64,000 bases of DNA from Zasmidium citrigriseum (Eukaryota > Ascomycota > Dothideomycetes > Mycosphaerellales > Mycosphaerellaceae), in contig NHNW01000029.1 in the NCBI GenBank assembly GCA_002786025.1, forward strand, positions 69,384 through 133,383. Direction: 5' to 3'. The stretch's first letter is position 1. Each line of letters starts with the position of its first letter. Shown piece by piece: positions 9,177 through 19,458 of the stretch. The notes below the pieces were generated by a model. That model worked only from the letters and a program-made list of their open reading frames with translations, searched no databases and was not told the origin of the DNA. Position numbers and translations under genes: made by a program.

Positions 9177-10001
9177 ATGTCACCCTTCACAGCCCTCACC
9201 ACAACCCTATCCTCCCTCTGGTCCCCTCCACCACCAAAGAAGCCCGCAACATTCCTCGACCTCCCGCCCGAACTCCGCAACCAAATCTACACCGAAAGCC
9301 TCCTCTCCCCCACGCGAATCACAATCGACATCTCCAACTGCCACCAACCAACGCTCCTCAAAGTGCACCCCCAAATCCGGCGCGAGGCAGCACCAATGTA
9401 CTACCGTCTGAACAAGTTCCACTTCACCTGTCCAGACTTCGATCCCAGCATCATTGTCCACTTCCGCCAACACTCCCGTCGCTGGCTGCCGTATGAGGAT
9501 ATGGTCAGCAGAGAAGCCTGTGTTGCGAGGATGTACACTGTTGGGGTTGATGATGGAGCGTATCCGCCGCGGAACTGGGATAATCTGATGCGCTGGATGC
9601 GGGCTGTGCATGCCGATGAGGAGATTCCGGGGTTTACGTGCGCGAGAGAGCAGAGGAGGAATGTGCATTTGGTGTTTAGGACGGCGATGGATATGTTTAG
9701 TGTTGCGAGGATTTTGAGAGGGACGGAGTGGGAGAAGGTGGAGAGGGTGCTGGAGAAGTTTGGGGAGATGACGCAGGAGGATCCTCATGATAGTGATGAT
9801 GAGGGAGTGGAGTGGACGAGGGGGGTGGAGAGGAAGTGGGAGGGGTTTTGGGTTGAGAGGTGTGGGAGTCCGACGTTGAGTATGGTGGCGGAGTGTGGGT
9901 ATGAGAGTGAGGATGAGGAGGTGGGGGAGGATTTGCAGACGCAGGTGGTGGATTTGCTTGTTTGGTTGGGGAATTGGGTGAGAGGGATGTTGGGTCTGTG
10001 A
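9177..10001 (+). CDS. short F-box-like protein, array 1 member F
   Basis: A 274-residue intronless ORF from ATG 9177. Signature at about residue 30 (LPPELRNQIYTESLL), then LLKVHPQIRREAAPMYYRLNKF, the block CPDFDPSIIVHFRQ shared with member G, and NWDNLMRWMRAVHADE. Compared with E and G it carries an acidic C-terminal extension of about 75 residues (DDEGVEW, YESEDEEVGED) ending in a short hydrophobic helix. Codon use changes from C-rich third positions in the first half to G-rich in the second, as in the small membrane gene at 1092. Function unknown. Confidence 0.78.
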   Translation: MSPFTALTTTLSSLWSPPPPKKPATFLDLPPELRNQIYTESLLSPTRITIDISNCHQPTLLKVHPQIRREAAPMYYRLNKFHFTCPDFDPSIIVHFRQHSRRWLPYEDMVSREACVARMYTVGVDDGAYPPRNWDNLMRWMRAVHADEEIPGFTCAREQRRNVHLVFRTAMDMFSVARILRGTEWEKVERVLEKFGEMTQEDPHDSDDEGVEWTRGVERKWEGFWVERCGSPTLSMVAECGYESEDEEVGEDLQTQVVDLLVWLGNWVRGMLGL

Positions 10002-10200
10002 TGAGTTGGTAAGGGTTGGCAAAGAATGGTTGGTCGAGAGGTAGGGTGGTAGCACTTGCCTTGTATATGAGCGCTTTGGCTTGAGCTCGCGCTTGCCACG
10101 GATTCTCTCCTTCCATCCCACCCCATCTCCCAAACTCACACCACGACGAATCTTCCAATCTCACCGGTGTGAGTCAAAGATCTGCCACCAACTCACCACG

Positions 10201-10752
10201 ATGGCGTCGCAAGAGTCCCAAGCAGGCGACGACGGCGGCCCGCATCTACTCAGTTTGTCAGCCGAGATACGAAACCTCATTTACACGGAGGTTCTCGTCT
10301 CGGAAGACACGATCTGGATTGCCAAATACCGCTACGAAGCACCTGCTCTCCTGCGCGTCAACCGGCAGATCCGCATGGAAGCTCGTGCGATATACTACTT
10401 GGAAAACCACTTTGCCATCAAATGCCCGGACTTCGACCCAACAGCACTCATAGCATTTCGGAAACAATGCAAAGGCTTGTGGATGCGCCTGACGAGCTCT
10501 GACAAGCGTCCAACGATCTCTGTCAAGTGCGATGATGGGCAACCGCGGAACTGGGCAAATCTGCTGAGGTGGGCAAAGGCTCGTCACAAGGATCCAGGCA
10601 TGCCAAAGTTCGAAGAGCAGTCTGACCGGGGCCGGAGAGCTGGCTTGGCTATTTTGACGATAGTGGACGGACTGCGAGATCTGCCGTGGAAGAGGGTGCG
10701 GAAGATAATCGAGGACGCGTCTGAGCTGTGCACGACCGTGCGGTGGAGATAG
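10201..10752 (+). CDS. short F-box-like protein, array 1 member G
   Basis: A 183-residue intronless ORF, last of the plus-strand array. Diverged signature LSAEIRNLIYTEVLV at about residue 17, then LLRVNRQIRMEARAIYYLENHF, CPDFDPTALIAFRKQ, PRNWANLLRWAKARH and a closing LPWKRVRKIIEDA. These blocks line up with members E and F in the same order and spacing, so E-F-G are a tandem triplication. A TATA-like ttgtatatga lies about 140 bp upstream. Function unknown. Confidence 0.78.
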   Translation: MASQESQAGDDGGPHLLSLSAEIRNLIYTEVLVSEDTIWIAKYRYEAPALLRVNRQIRMEARAIYYLENHFAIKCPDFDPTALIAFRKQCKGLWMRLTSSDKRPTISVKCDDGQPRNWANLLRWAKARHKDPGMPKFEEQSDRGRRAGLAILTIVDGLRDLPWKRVRKIIEDASELCTTVRWR

Positions 10753-11040
10753 CGGGAGACTTGGGGAGGCAGGCCGCGGGGATACCACGTCAGAAGGACT
10801 GGTGCGCATCTTTTTCAAAATGATTTTGGGAGGTCGCTTGCGATGGCAGTGAGTTCGGAGAATGTTCTAGCCGAGGATTGGACCTACATGTTAGTATGTG
10901 GGATGAAGATCGCTGTTTCAGGTGTCAATTGCAGCAGATATCTAGTCTGCCTAACGAGTCTCTCGCCCCGGACCGCTTGCTGCAGTCATCACAAACGCCT
11001 GAATGCCTTGGTCCACCTTGCCGTTTTCGCGCGCACAGAA

Positions 11041-11625
11041 TCAGAATCCTGCTCGAATGTCAGTCTCTTGCCCATATCTTCCCACATATCTCATCTCATG
11101 TGTATACGTACGTAATGGCGTGAAGAACCAGCGGTTCTTGCCGCTGACATATCGCTCCTCCAAAGCCTTCTTGACGGTCTTCTTGGCCTCCTCACGCTGG
11201 GTAACCTCGGTGAAGGTCTCGTTGGTGACGACGCCCTTCAGACCCTCCAGCTCGAGCGTGTAGCGCGTGGGCATCAGGTGGTTGTAGTTGATGACCTTGA
11301 TGAAGGGCTTGACCTTGCTGCGCTTGTTTTGCCGGGTCTTGCTCATGCGGCGGGTGATTTGCTGTGGGTAGCGCTCGATGCCGGCGACGAGGGCGTGGGG
11401 GAAGGGGTGCTTCTTGCTGCCGTTGTCCTGGGGCTGGATGATGACGACCTTCTTTCCGGCGTAGCGACCGCGCGAGATGATGGCCTGGGAGGAGAAAGTT
11501 AGGATTGCGATGATGGGATTGGAGGTGTCGCATGCGCTCGACGTACCACTCGGCCGACCTTGAGGACTGCACAATTGTCAGTATCAACAAATTAACAATG
11601 AATTCAGCAGATACATACACTTCAT
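11041..11625 (-). CDS. 60S ribosomal protein eL27 (RPL27), four exons
   Basis: Structural protein of the large ribosomal subunit. Exons on the minus strand: 11625-11619 (7 nt), 11566-11547 (20 nt), 11484-11112 and 11048-11041 (8 nt); introns of 52, 62 and 63 nt. The join gives 135 residues, starting [21 protein letters not shown] and ending WFFTPLRF, essentially the family's full length (about 136). Internal landmarks are [11 protein letters not shown] and [16 protein letters not shown]. The last codons are recovered only by joining a single C at 11112 to the terminal 8-nt exon (Arg-Phe-stop); without splicing the frame runs into an unrelated tail. Intron 1 donor GTATGT and intron 3 donor GTACGT are near-consensus. 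It is divergent from the coiled-coil gene, sharing a promoter of about 430 bp. Confidence 0.95.
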
Positions 11626-12052
11626 TGTCGCTGGCTGTGTGGTTAGTACGGGGTGGTCGTGAAGTCGCAGTCTCGGCAAAGGTCGACGTTGGAGATTTCG
11701 TCTTTCCGTGGGCTTGGCAGGTGCGAGCGTGACGGGATGGGCCGGTCCGGAGAGTGGGGCGCTGGGTCGCTGTTGCTATGGACGACCGGTTGTTTACCCG
11801 CGCTGCTCGATGTCAGTCGCTGGTAGCGCCCAACCGTCGAGCCAACGCACACCGCAATCGCTCAACTTCACTACATAATCACTCCCACGTTGCACACTTT
11901 GAGAGAGCAGCCGGATCCACGAATATCTTCGCTGCGCAGACCATGCCATTGTTCGCCGTGCTGGGCGACCTCTAGAGCACAAATACACACGCGCCACATT
12001 CCAGCAATCTCGCCTCGTGTTGGACCACACTTCCACCGACACCATCCATCAC
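11626..12052. promoter_or_regulatory. shared divergent promoter of eL27 and the coiled-coil gene
   Basis: About 427 bp between two divergent start codons, so it must hold both promoters. Pyrimidine-rich stretches occur, but I cannot assign named factor sites. Confidence 0.5.
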
Positions 12053-15000
12053 ATGCCGGCCATGGAGCGGGACAGCTCGCGGGAGCCTGACCCCAGCGCT
12101 CGTCACCAGCATTCCTTTTCCTTTTCCGAGAGTAGCGGCCGGTCGAGCGTGCCCATGTGAGTGCAATGCTTATGTTGACATCAGCGAACAAGTCAACATA
12201 GATCGCAATGGCGACGAAACGATGCAGTTACTGACTAGAGTCAAACGCAGGTGGGACAGCTCCGACCCAGAACGCGCACCGCCGCCATTGCCACTCAATC
12301 CAACGACGGGCACTCCCACGACCAAGGCGAACACGTCCGCTGGTATTGCCGCGGCCGCCAAGCAGATAGTCGAGAAGGCCCGCGAAAGCGCACCCATTTC
12401 CTCATATACCTCGAATGGCCAAGGATCGCCGGAGAAGTCTCTGGTCAAGGGCGCGCACCACAAGCGCATGCAGTCGCTGCAGCCCGGCCATGTCAAGGAC
12501 TTGAGGAGCTACCTTGACAACAATCGATCACCCGAGCGTTCACCAGAGAGACCGACCTCGCGAGGCTCTTTCATGCCATACAGTCGCATGAGCAGCAGAG
12601 ACGAACTGTCTCCATCGCCAGAGCGATCATCCACACCTACTCCAGCCGAACGTGAATCAATGAAGGATACTCCCAATCTTAGACCATCTTCAAGACAACC
12701 ACCTCGATCGATTCTTGGCGAGAACACGCCCCCATCGGCAACCATGCTCGCTTTGCAGACTATGCAAGTACCCGATCCGCCATTGAACGACGTTACGAAT
12801 GGCCCCAGCACACCCAATGGATCAAGAATGTACACCAACTTGGACTTCTCCAGTCAGTTGCTGAACCTAACTACGATCGCCACAAACCTGCAGAAAGAGA
12901 TGGCTCAGCTCAGTAGACGCAGCAAGGACAATGCGACTGATCTGATCAGTCTGAAAGACGCGACCAACCAGCGGGACGAAGACATTCGAAAGAGCCTGCG
13001 AGACTTGTCACAGAATGTCAATCTTCAGGGCCTCTTGGGTCCTCCACCCCCTCTCGGCGGTAGCACCAGAAGCGCGAGCGGTTTCAGTGCGCCACAATTC
13101 CTCGACAACAAGGCGTTCGGCTCGCCCCCATCTGCATCCAAATCGTACAGCCTACCAAGAGCAGCCAGCGCGCACAGCTTCCTAGATGGCGATCGGTGCG
13201 CCTCTCCCTCCCCGTACTCTGTTGAAGGAGCTGCCAGCGTTGCTATGCTTGAGAAGATCATCCGTGAGATGGTCACCAAGGATGGCCAAGAGCGTCTCCT
13301 GTCAACGCTTTCCGAACTACTGGACAAGAGTCGCAAAGAGAACGTAGAGGCAGCCAAGAAGGTGGAAGAGCTGTCTGAGTTCATTCGAGAGAAGTCAGAG
13401 TCACAAGCTCTGGTACACGTTCGTAATGCGGACGGCGGAGCTCCCAGGCTTGACATGAACTTCGGCTCGCCACGCGATTTCTCCAAGTCGGTCGACAAGC
13501 AGAAGGGAGGCGATGCACCAGCCAGCGAGGAGCTGATGAAGCTGCTTCACCGTATCAAGGACTCGGTGGCACACTCTGGTGGCACGAGCTCAGAAGTCAA
13601 GGGCCTTGTGCGTGATCTGCGGGGCGAAGTCCTGGGTATGGGCAGGGAACTTGGAAAGAAGCTTGATCAAATTGGCGAGACCTCCCTGAACAACACTCTG
13701 GATCGGTCCATCAGCGATGGAAAAGACTCAGAGCATCTCGAAGAGGTCCAGAGAATCGTCGAGGAGGGCATTTCTGAGCTCAAGCAACACCTATCCGGCG
13801 TACTCAGGGAGCGTGCTGAGCAGGACGACAACACCTTCAAGCAGCTGGCGACTACCCGTTCCGGCCCCAATGGAGACGAGATGCTTTCGATGGTGAAGCA
13901 TGCTCTGGCTGAGCACAGCAGTGTCATGGAGAGACGAGAAACCGACGTGGAGAACATCCAGAATCATGGCCTGGACAGGGATGGTGTACTGGACGCCGTC
14001 AAAGAAGGCCTCAAGGACTTTGAACCCAACATTGAACTCCAGCAATTCGGCCTGGAGCGAGACGAGATCTTGGCCGTGCTGAAGGAGGGACTGGAAGATT
14101 ACCAAAACAACCGATCAGAACCTGCGCCTGCCGCGATCGATAAGGGCGAACTATTTGAAGTGATGCAAGAGGCCATGAAAGACTTCAAGGCGCCATTCCC
14201 TGCCGAGCAACTCGCACAAGTCAAGGAAGAGCTGATCGGCAATGTACGAGAGGCTTTGTCCGAGTTCACGCCTCCACCAGCAGAGTCGGCCATGGATCGA
14301 GAAGCGATGCACGCTGCCGTCTTCGAAGCAGTCAAAGATGGCCTCGTCAACCACGGCCCAGCCGGACCACGAGAGATCGAAATCAGCAGAGACGACCTTT
14401 TCGACGCTGTCAAGGCCTCGCTCGATGGTTCCACGATTCCATTCGGTGGCTTCGGCGAGCAGGTCCTGAGCCAACTGCGTGAGCTCATCGATGGCATGCG
14501 TGTTGAATTCAAGCAGTACTCTGCCGCCAACGGCCGCGATACCGAGCAGGTCTTGGATGCCGTGAAGGATGGACTGGAGTCGCTCCGCACCGAGATTGAG
14601 AGCTATGTCGATCGCGCTCAGGATGTCACTGGCAAGGACGAGATCGTTGACACTGTCAAGACCGGCCTCGAACAGCTCAGGCAGGACGTCCAGGGATATG
14701 TCGCGCATGGCTCTGGCCAGGACTCTGGCAAAGCTGAAATGTTGGAATACATCAGATCCGAGTTTGAGCATCTTCACGAGGCAGTGGCCAACAATGGAAC
14801 GTCTCGCGAAGTGGAGGAGTCCAACGCTGGCCAGACCACGGCGGTTATCATTGCGCTCAAGGAAGGTCTGGACGACTTGAAGGCCCACCTGGAAAACCGA
14901 AACGATGACATGCAGTCGAATGAGGACATCAACGAGGCCATGAAAGAAGAGTTCGAACAGCTGAAGGCTTCCCTCCTCAATGCCTATGCAGCGGACAAGA

Positions 15001-18000
15001 GCGAGCTCATCGAGACCATTCAGGACAGTATGGGCGCCTTGCACGCGAAGTTCGATGGATCCGAGCTCAGCAACCTCTCTGGCGGCGCGACTGAAGAAGT
15101 CATCCAGGCGATGCGAGAAGAATTGGGCACCCTCAAGGAATCGATTCACTCTATGGTCATCGATGCTGAGAAGGATGCAGTCATCTCCGGCGCTCAACAA
15201 GCGCTTGACAACCTTCGTACGCAACTTTCTGCCGATCAGAGCGATGCCTCAGCTGAAGCTCTCGGTGCCATCAAGGAGGAGTTGGATTCATTCAAGGAGT
15301 CATTCAATGGCTCTTTGGTACTCGGAAGTGGCAACGGCAGCTCTGGCGAGCAGCTGGAAACACTGCAGGAAATCCGCTCTGCCCTCAACGAAGTGCGAGA
15401 AGCTGCATCCAAGACTGGTGGCAGTGGTATGACTGATGAGCAACTCGAAGCATTCAGAGGCGAGTTTGAGAACCTTCGCACATCGATCGGCAACAGTGTC
15501 GTCCATGGTGGCTCGAATGAGGAGGTCTTGGATGCAATCCGCCTTGGCCTTGATGACCTTCGATCGCATCTCGAGAGGAAGCTGGACAACCCGGAGCATG
15601 TCATGTCGCATCAAAGCCAAGTCCTAGACGCTCTGAATGAGGGCCTCGAGAGCCTGCGTACAGACATTGTCAAGACTCTCGACAAGCCTCTGGACATGAC
15701 TGTCAATTACGAAATTCTGGATACCCTGAAGGACGGTCTGGCAGGCTTGCGTGGCGAGATGGACAAGCTTACTACTGGCACCGGCAGGCCAATCACTCCA
15801 AAGGGCGGCGAGATCGTCCTGGCTGATGGTGCTGAGGTTGGTACCTCTCGCGAGATTGGACCTGATGGCGAAGCTCCTGCGGAAGGTGTGAAGAGCGCCA
15901 ATCTTGAGAAGGTTGAGGTTCTGTTGGCCCAGCTACAGATCAAGATTGAAGCCTTGGACCAGACGATCCAGGACCAGCCAGCACATCACCATGCGGCACC
16001 ACCGGCGGAGGGCATGGCAATGAAAGACGATCTCGCCGGACTTGAGGCTATGATCAAAGATGTGCAGGACAACGTCATCAGCATTGCAGCCAGAGAGGAC
16101 CACGCTGCGCCCGAGAGTGCCGCTCGCAAGGAGGACACTGATGCCATCGAGACGCTCCTCCGGAACACAAAGTCTCAGCTTGAGGAGATGGCTATGCCAG
16201 ATTACGCTGCCATGGCCTCAAAGGAACACGTTGACGAGGTTCATGCTGCCGTGCGTGCTGCCACTGAGACCATCGAAAGCCTTGCAGACAAGCTCGAGAA
16301 CACCACTGCATGCAAGGCTGACGTCGCCGTGGTCGAGGTTCTTGCTTCCGATATTAAGTCTCTGATGGAGGAGGTCAAAGACAAGGTCAACGCCCCACCA
16401 GCAGAGCCAGAGGAGAAGCCAGAGCTTGTCACCAAGGCGGATCTGGACGTTCTCGGTGTCATGTGCGTTGAGATCAAGGAGCGCGTCAAGGAAATGACTC
16501 TCCCAGACCCGGAGGACATGCCTTCGAAGGCAGAGCTTGAACAGCTCCAAGGTCTGATCAACGACTTCCGGGAAAGCCACGACAAGATGAAGGACAGCTA
16601 CGAGACCGACATCGCAGTCACTGCAAAAGCCTTCGATGACCGCAAGCAGGAGCATGAAGACACTGTTGCTCAGCTCAGCGAAGTCAAGACCTTGATCGAC
16701 GAAGTCAAGTCCGAGCTCTTGGAAAAGTTGAGTGACGGAGAGACTGGTGTCAACACTCTTGGCGAGACTCTGAAGGGCATTGAAGAGCGTTCCAGCAATG
16801 AGAACGTCATCACCGAGGTGAAAGAGATCATGGACAAGGTCAAGGAAGAGTTTGAGCGTGCCCACGAATCGCTCGGCGCTATCAAGGTCGACAACGCACA
16901 GGCGGCCGAGACCTCGCTCGAGAAGCAGTCGGAGCACAGAGAAGCCGTTGTTTCCGCACTCGGCGAGAAGCTCGATACTCTCTTCGATGGCCTCACCACC
17001 AAGTACGATGAAGCTCAGCAGGCTGCTGAAGACAAGGCGAAGATGTTTGAGGAGAAGACCGCGCAGCAAGAGGAAATGCTGAGCACGATGAAGTCCCTTG
17101 CAGACGAGCTGAAGCTTTCTATCGACACCCTTGGCACGACTTTGACGACATTCATGGGCGATCTACCGGCACAGGTTGAGAAGATGACGGAAGACCACAA
17201 GACCGTCTTCAATCAGGTTGCTGAGACCCACGTCAAACTTGAGGAAGCCACCGAGGGTCTCAAGGGCGAGCATCTTGCGACTCGGGATGAGGTGACCAAG
17301 GTGCTGGCCGCTGTCGATGTTGTACAGAACGACATGTCTGAACACAACCCGCGCATGATGGTCACTCTGGCGGAAGTCCGAGCGTTGATCAACTCTCACT
17401 ACGAGCATTCGCAAAAGAGCTCTGAAACAGCTGCCGAGCATGCACAGGCAGTGAGAGACCTCCAGGACGCTCTCAAGGCTGGCTTTGAAGACTCCAAGGC
17501 GCAGGCTCAGGCCCATCAAGACGGGCTGAAGTCTCACCACGAAGAGCTAAAGACTTCTTTGCCCGCCTTGATGCCACCACCTGTGGAGACGGTGGCTCCG
17601 GAGAAGTACGACGATGCGGCTGTTCACGAGAAGCTCGACAAGCTCATGGGACATGTTGAGGAGGCCTCAAGTCGATCGACTCAGCTCGAACGCCTCGACC
17701 AGATTCATGAGAAGGTCATGTCCACGGCAGCGGAAGTGTCTGCATTCGTCGCAGCGCAGAACAAGCAGATTGCTGACGATCATGAGAGCAAGGAGAAGGA
17801 GGCCGAAGAGATTGCCCTCCTTCTCGAGCGTCGTCTCGAGCGCAAAGATCAGCTTGAAGCCGACATCACTGTTCTCAACGAGGAGAAGGAATCGCTGGCG
17901 AATGCGGTAGAGGCTCTCAAGGCCGAGAAGGAGGCGCTGGCCGCCCAGAAGGCTCGTCTCAACATTGACGTCTCATCATTGGAGACGGCCCTGCACATCC

Positions 18001-19058
18001 GACGCGATGAGCTACACGCCATGGACGACAAGGCGGCTGCTATCGAGCGACGTATGCTCGAAGGTGTTATGAACCAGTCGCGCATGCTCCTCCTGGCCAA
18101 GAGCTCAAAGCCAGCTTCACCGCCCAAGAAGAAGCCCCAGGGTCGTGACCTCCGAGTCCCCAGCAACGCTTCTGCCGCCTCTGCGCAGACTGTCACCTCG
18201 TCGGTGCCAGCTTTGAAGGCCAACCACGCCCTCGCCATGAAGTCTCGTGGTCTTCATCAGAACGGAGCCATGGCGAACACGGCAGAGCGTCGTATCATGT
18301 CGCTCAACCAGATCAATCACAATGTGCCGACTGGTGCGAATGGTTTTGTTGCTGCTAAGCCCGGCCTGACATCCACGGGACTGAACAACATGAAGCGCAG
18401 CCACTCCGTCAAGACACACTTCAACCCACGCAAGCCGTCATGGGGCGTGAAGCGCAACGTCAGCTTGTCGTCCCATAACAAGGAGAACGAGACTTTGTCT
18501 GAGGAGGACGAGGACGAACTTCTCTCCCGACCAGGCTCATCCCGAGCTGGCGATGCAGAGACGCCAAGTGAAGTTGGCACCGAACGCCGTACCAGCTACC
18601 TCTCGGGAACTGATGGCAGCATGACATACGCCACTGGAAGCTATCTGGATGGCGAGACTCCATACACCGACGATGGCCACGAACCCAGCCACTACGCCCC
18701 CAGCGACATGACCTACGACACTGGTAGCTACTTGACTGGCAGCAGCTACATGACAGGCAGCGAGATCGATCGTCGAACCAGTCTGGGAAGCTCCGCCAAT
18801 GGGGTGGTCGGCGTCGTCCAATCTGCCATTGACGAGGAGCCTGATGCCGAGATTGGCGCCGAACAGGATGATGAGCACCATGACCAAGCCGAGCAAGAGG
18901 TGCAAGAAGTCGAAGCACCAAAACAGTTGGAAGCACCACCCTCTCCAGAGCTCGAGAAGAAGGGCATCGCCCGCCACTTCGCACCGCCGAGCGATAGTGG
19001 GCTCGGGACCGATCTGCCCACGGGTGTGATGTCCGGTGGCGAGGAGTACTTCAAGTGA
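12053..19058 (+). CDS. giant coiled-coil repeat protein (2303 aa), function unknown
   Basis: Two exons: 12053-12156 and 12251-19058 (94-nt intron, donor GTGAGT, acceptor acgcag). Splicing joins AT to G and yields SVPMWDSSDPERAPPPLP. An in-frame ATG at 12062 is an alternative start. Residues 1-200 are Ser/Pro-rich and disordered. From about residue 570 to 1210 come about 19 degenerate repeats of roughly 30-40 residues built on a pattern like VLDAVKDGLESLRTEIE. Residues about 1210-1980 continue as acidic coiled coil. A basic segment follows (ASPPKKKPQGRDL), then a Ser/Tyr/Thr-rich tail with YDTGSY-type repeats, ending SGGEEYFK. Proteins of this kind are often labelled 'chromosome segregation ATPase', but no Walker A or B motif is visible. 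A scaffold or cytoskeletal role is plausible. Confidence 0.85.
13970..15770 (+). repeat. about 19 degenerate coiled-coil repeats within the giant protein
   Basis: Successive units read like GVLDAVKEGLKDF, EILAVLKEGLEDY, QVLDAVKDGLESL, EIVDTVKTGLEQL, VLDAIRLGLDDL, QVLDALNEGLESL and EILDTLKDGLAGL, each followed by a variable linker (some with GSG or HGG). The period is about 90-120 nt and is diverged at DNA level. Confidence 0.75.
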
Positions 19059-19458
19059 GGAAGCACTCAAGATTGTTGAATGAGGAGGTGGAGGTTGGGT
19101 TTACGAAATTACGCTTCTTTTTGTTTATGGCTTTTTGGTGGTGGTGATGATTGAATGTCGAGATTGTTCCTGGCTAGACGGTACAGCGTTTGAGCGAGTT
19201 GTGTAATCATTGTTGATGCTTATGATGTTGAACCGTCGTTGTTGTTGATGGCGTACGTAGCGTTTTGTAAAAGATTCTTTCGGTACTTCAATACTCTTCT
19301 CATTTCGTGTTCGTTGGGAGGGAACTGAATGTCGAAGTGTTAATACGCGTACAACTATTTACAGACCATCATCCTCTTCCCTGACTTTCAGTAGCTGGCA
19401 TCACTATCATCTGGATATCATAACACATAAACCACAAACACATTTCCCAATACTTTCA
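19059..19458. other. convergent intergenic region
   Basis: About 400 bp between the stops of the coiled-coil gene and the acyl-CoA synthetase; T- and GTT-rich with no ORF of note. Presumably two 3' UTRs and terminators. Confidence 0.6.

Noticed and set aside
9207..10139. 310-codon minus-strand ORF opposite array member F
   Set aside because: Pro/His/Leu-rich shadow caused by biased codon use of member F.
14151..15224. 357-codon minus-strand ORF inside the coiled-coil gene
   Set aside because: Shadow of the repeat region; repetitive codons keep the antisense frame open.
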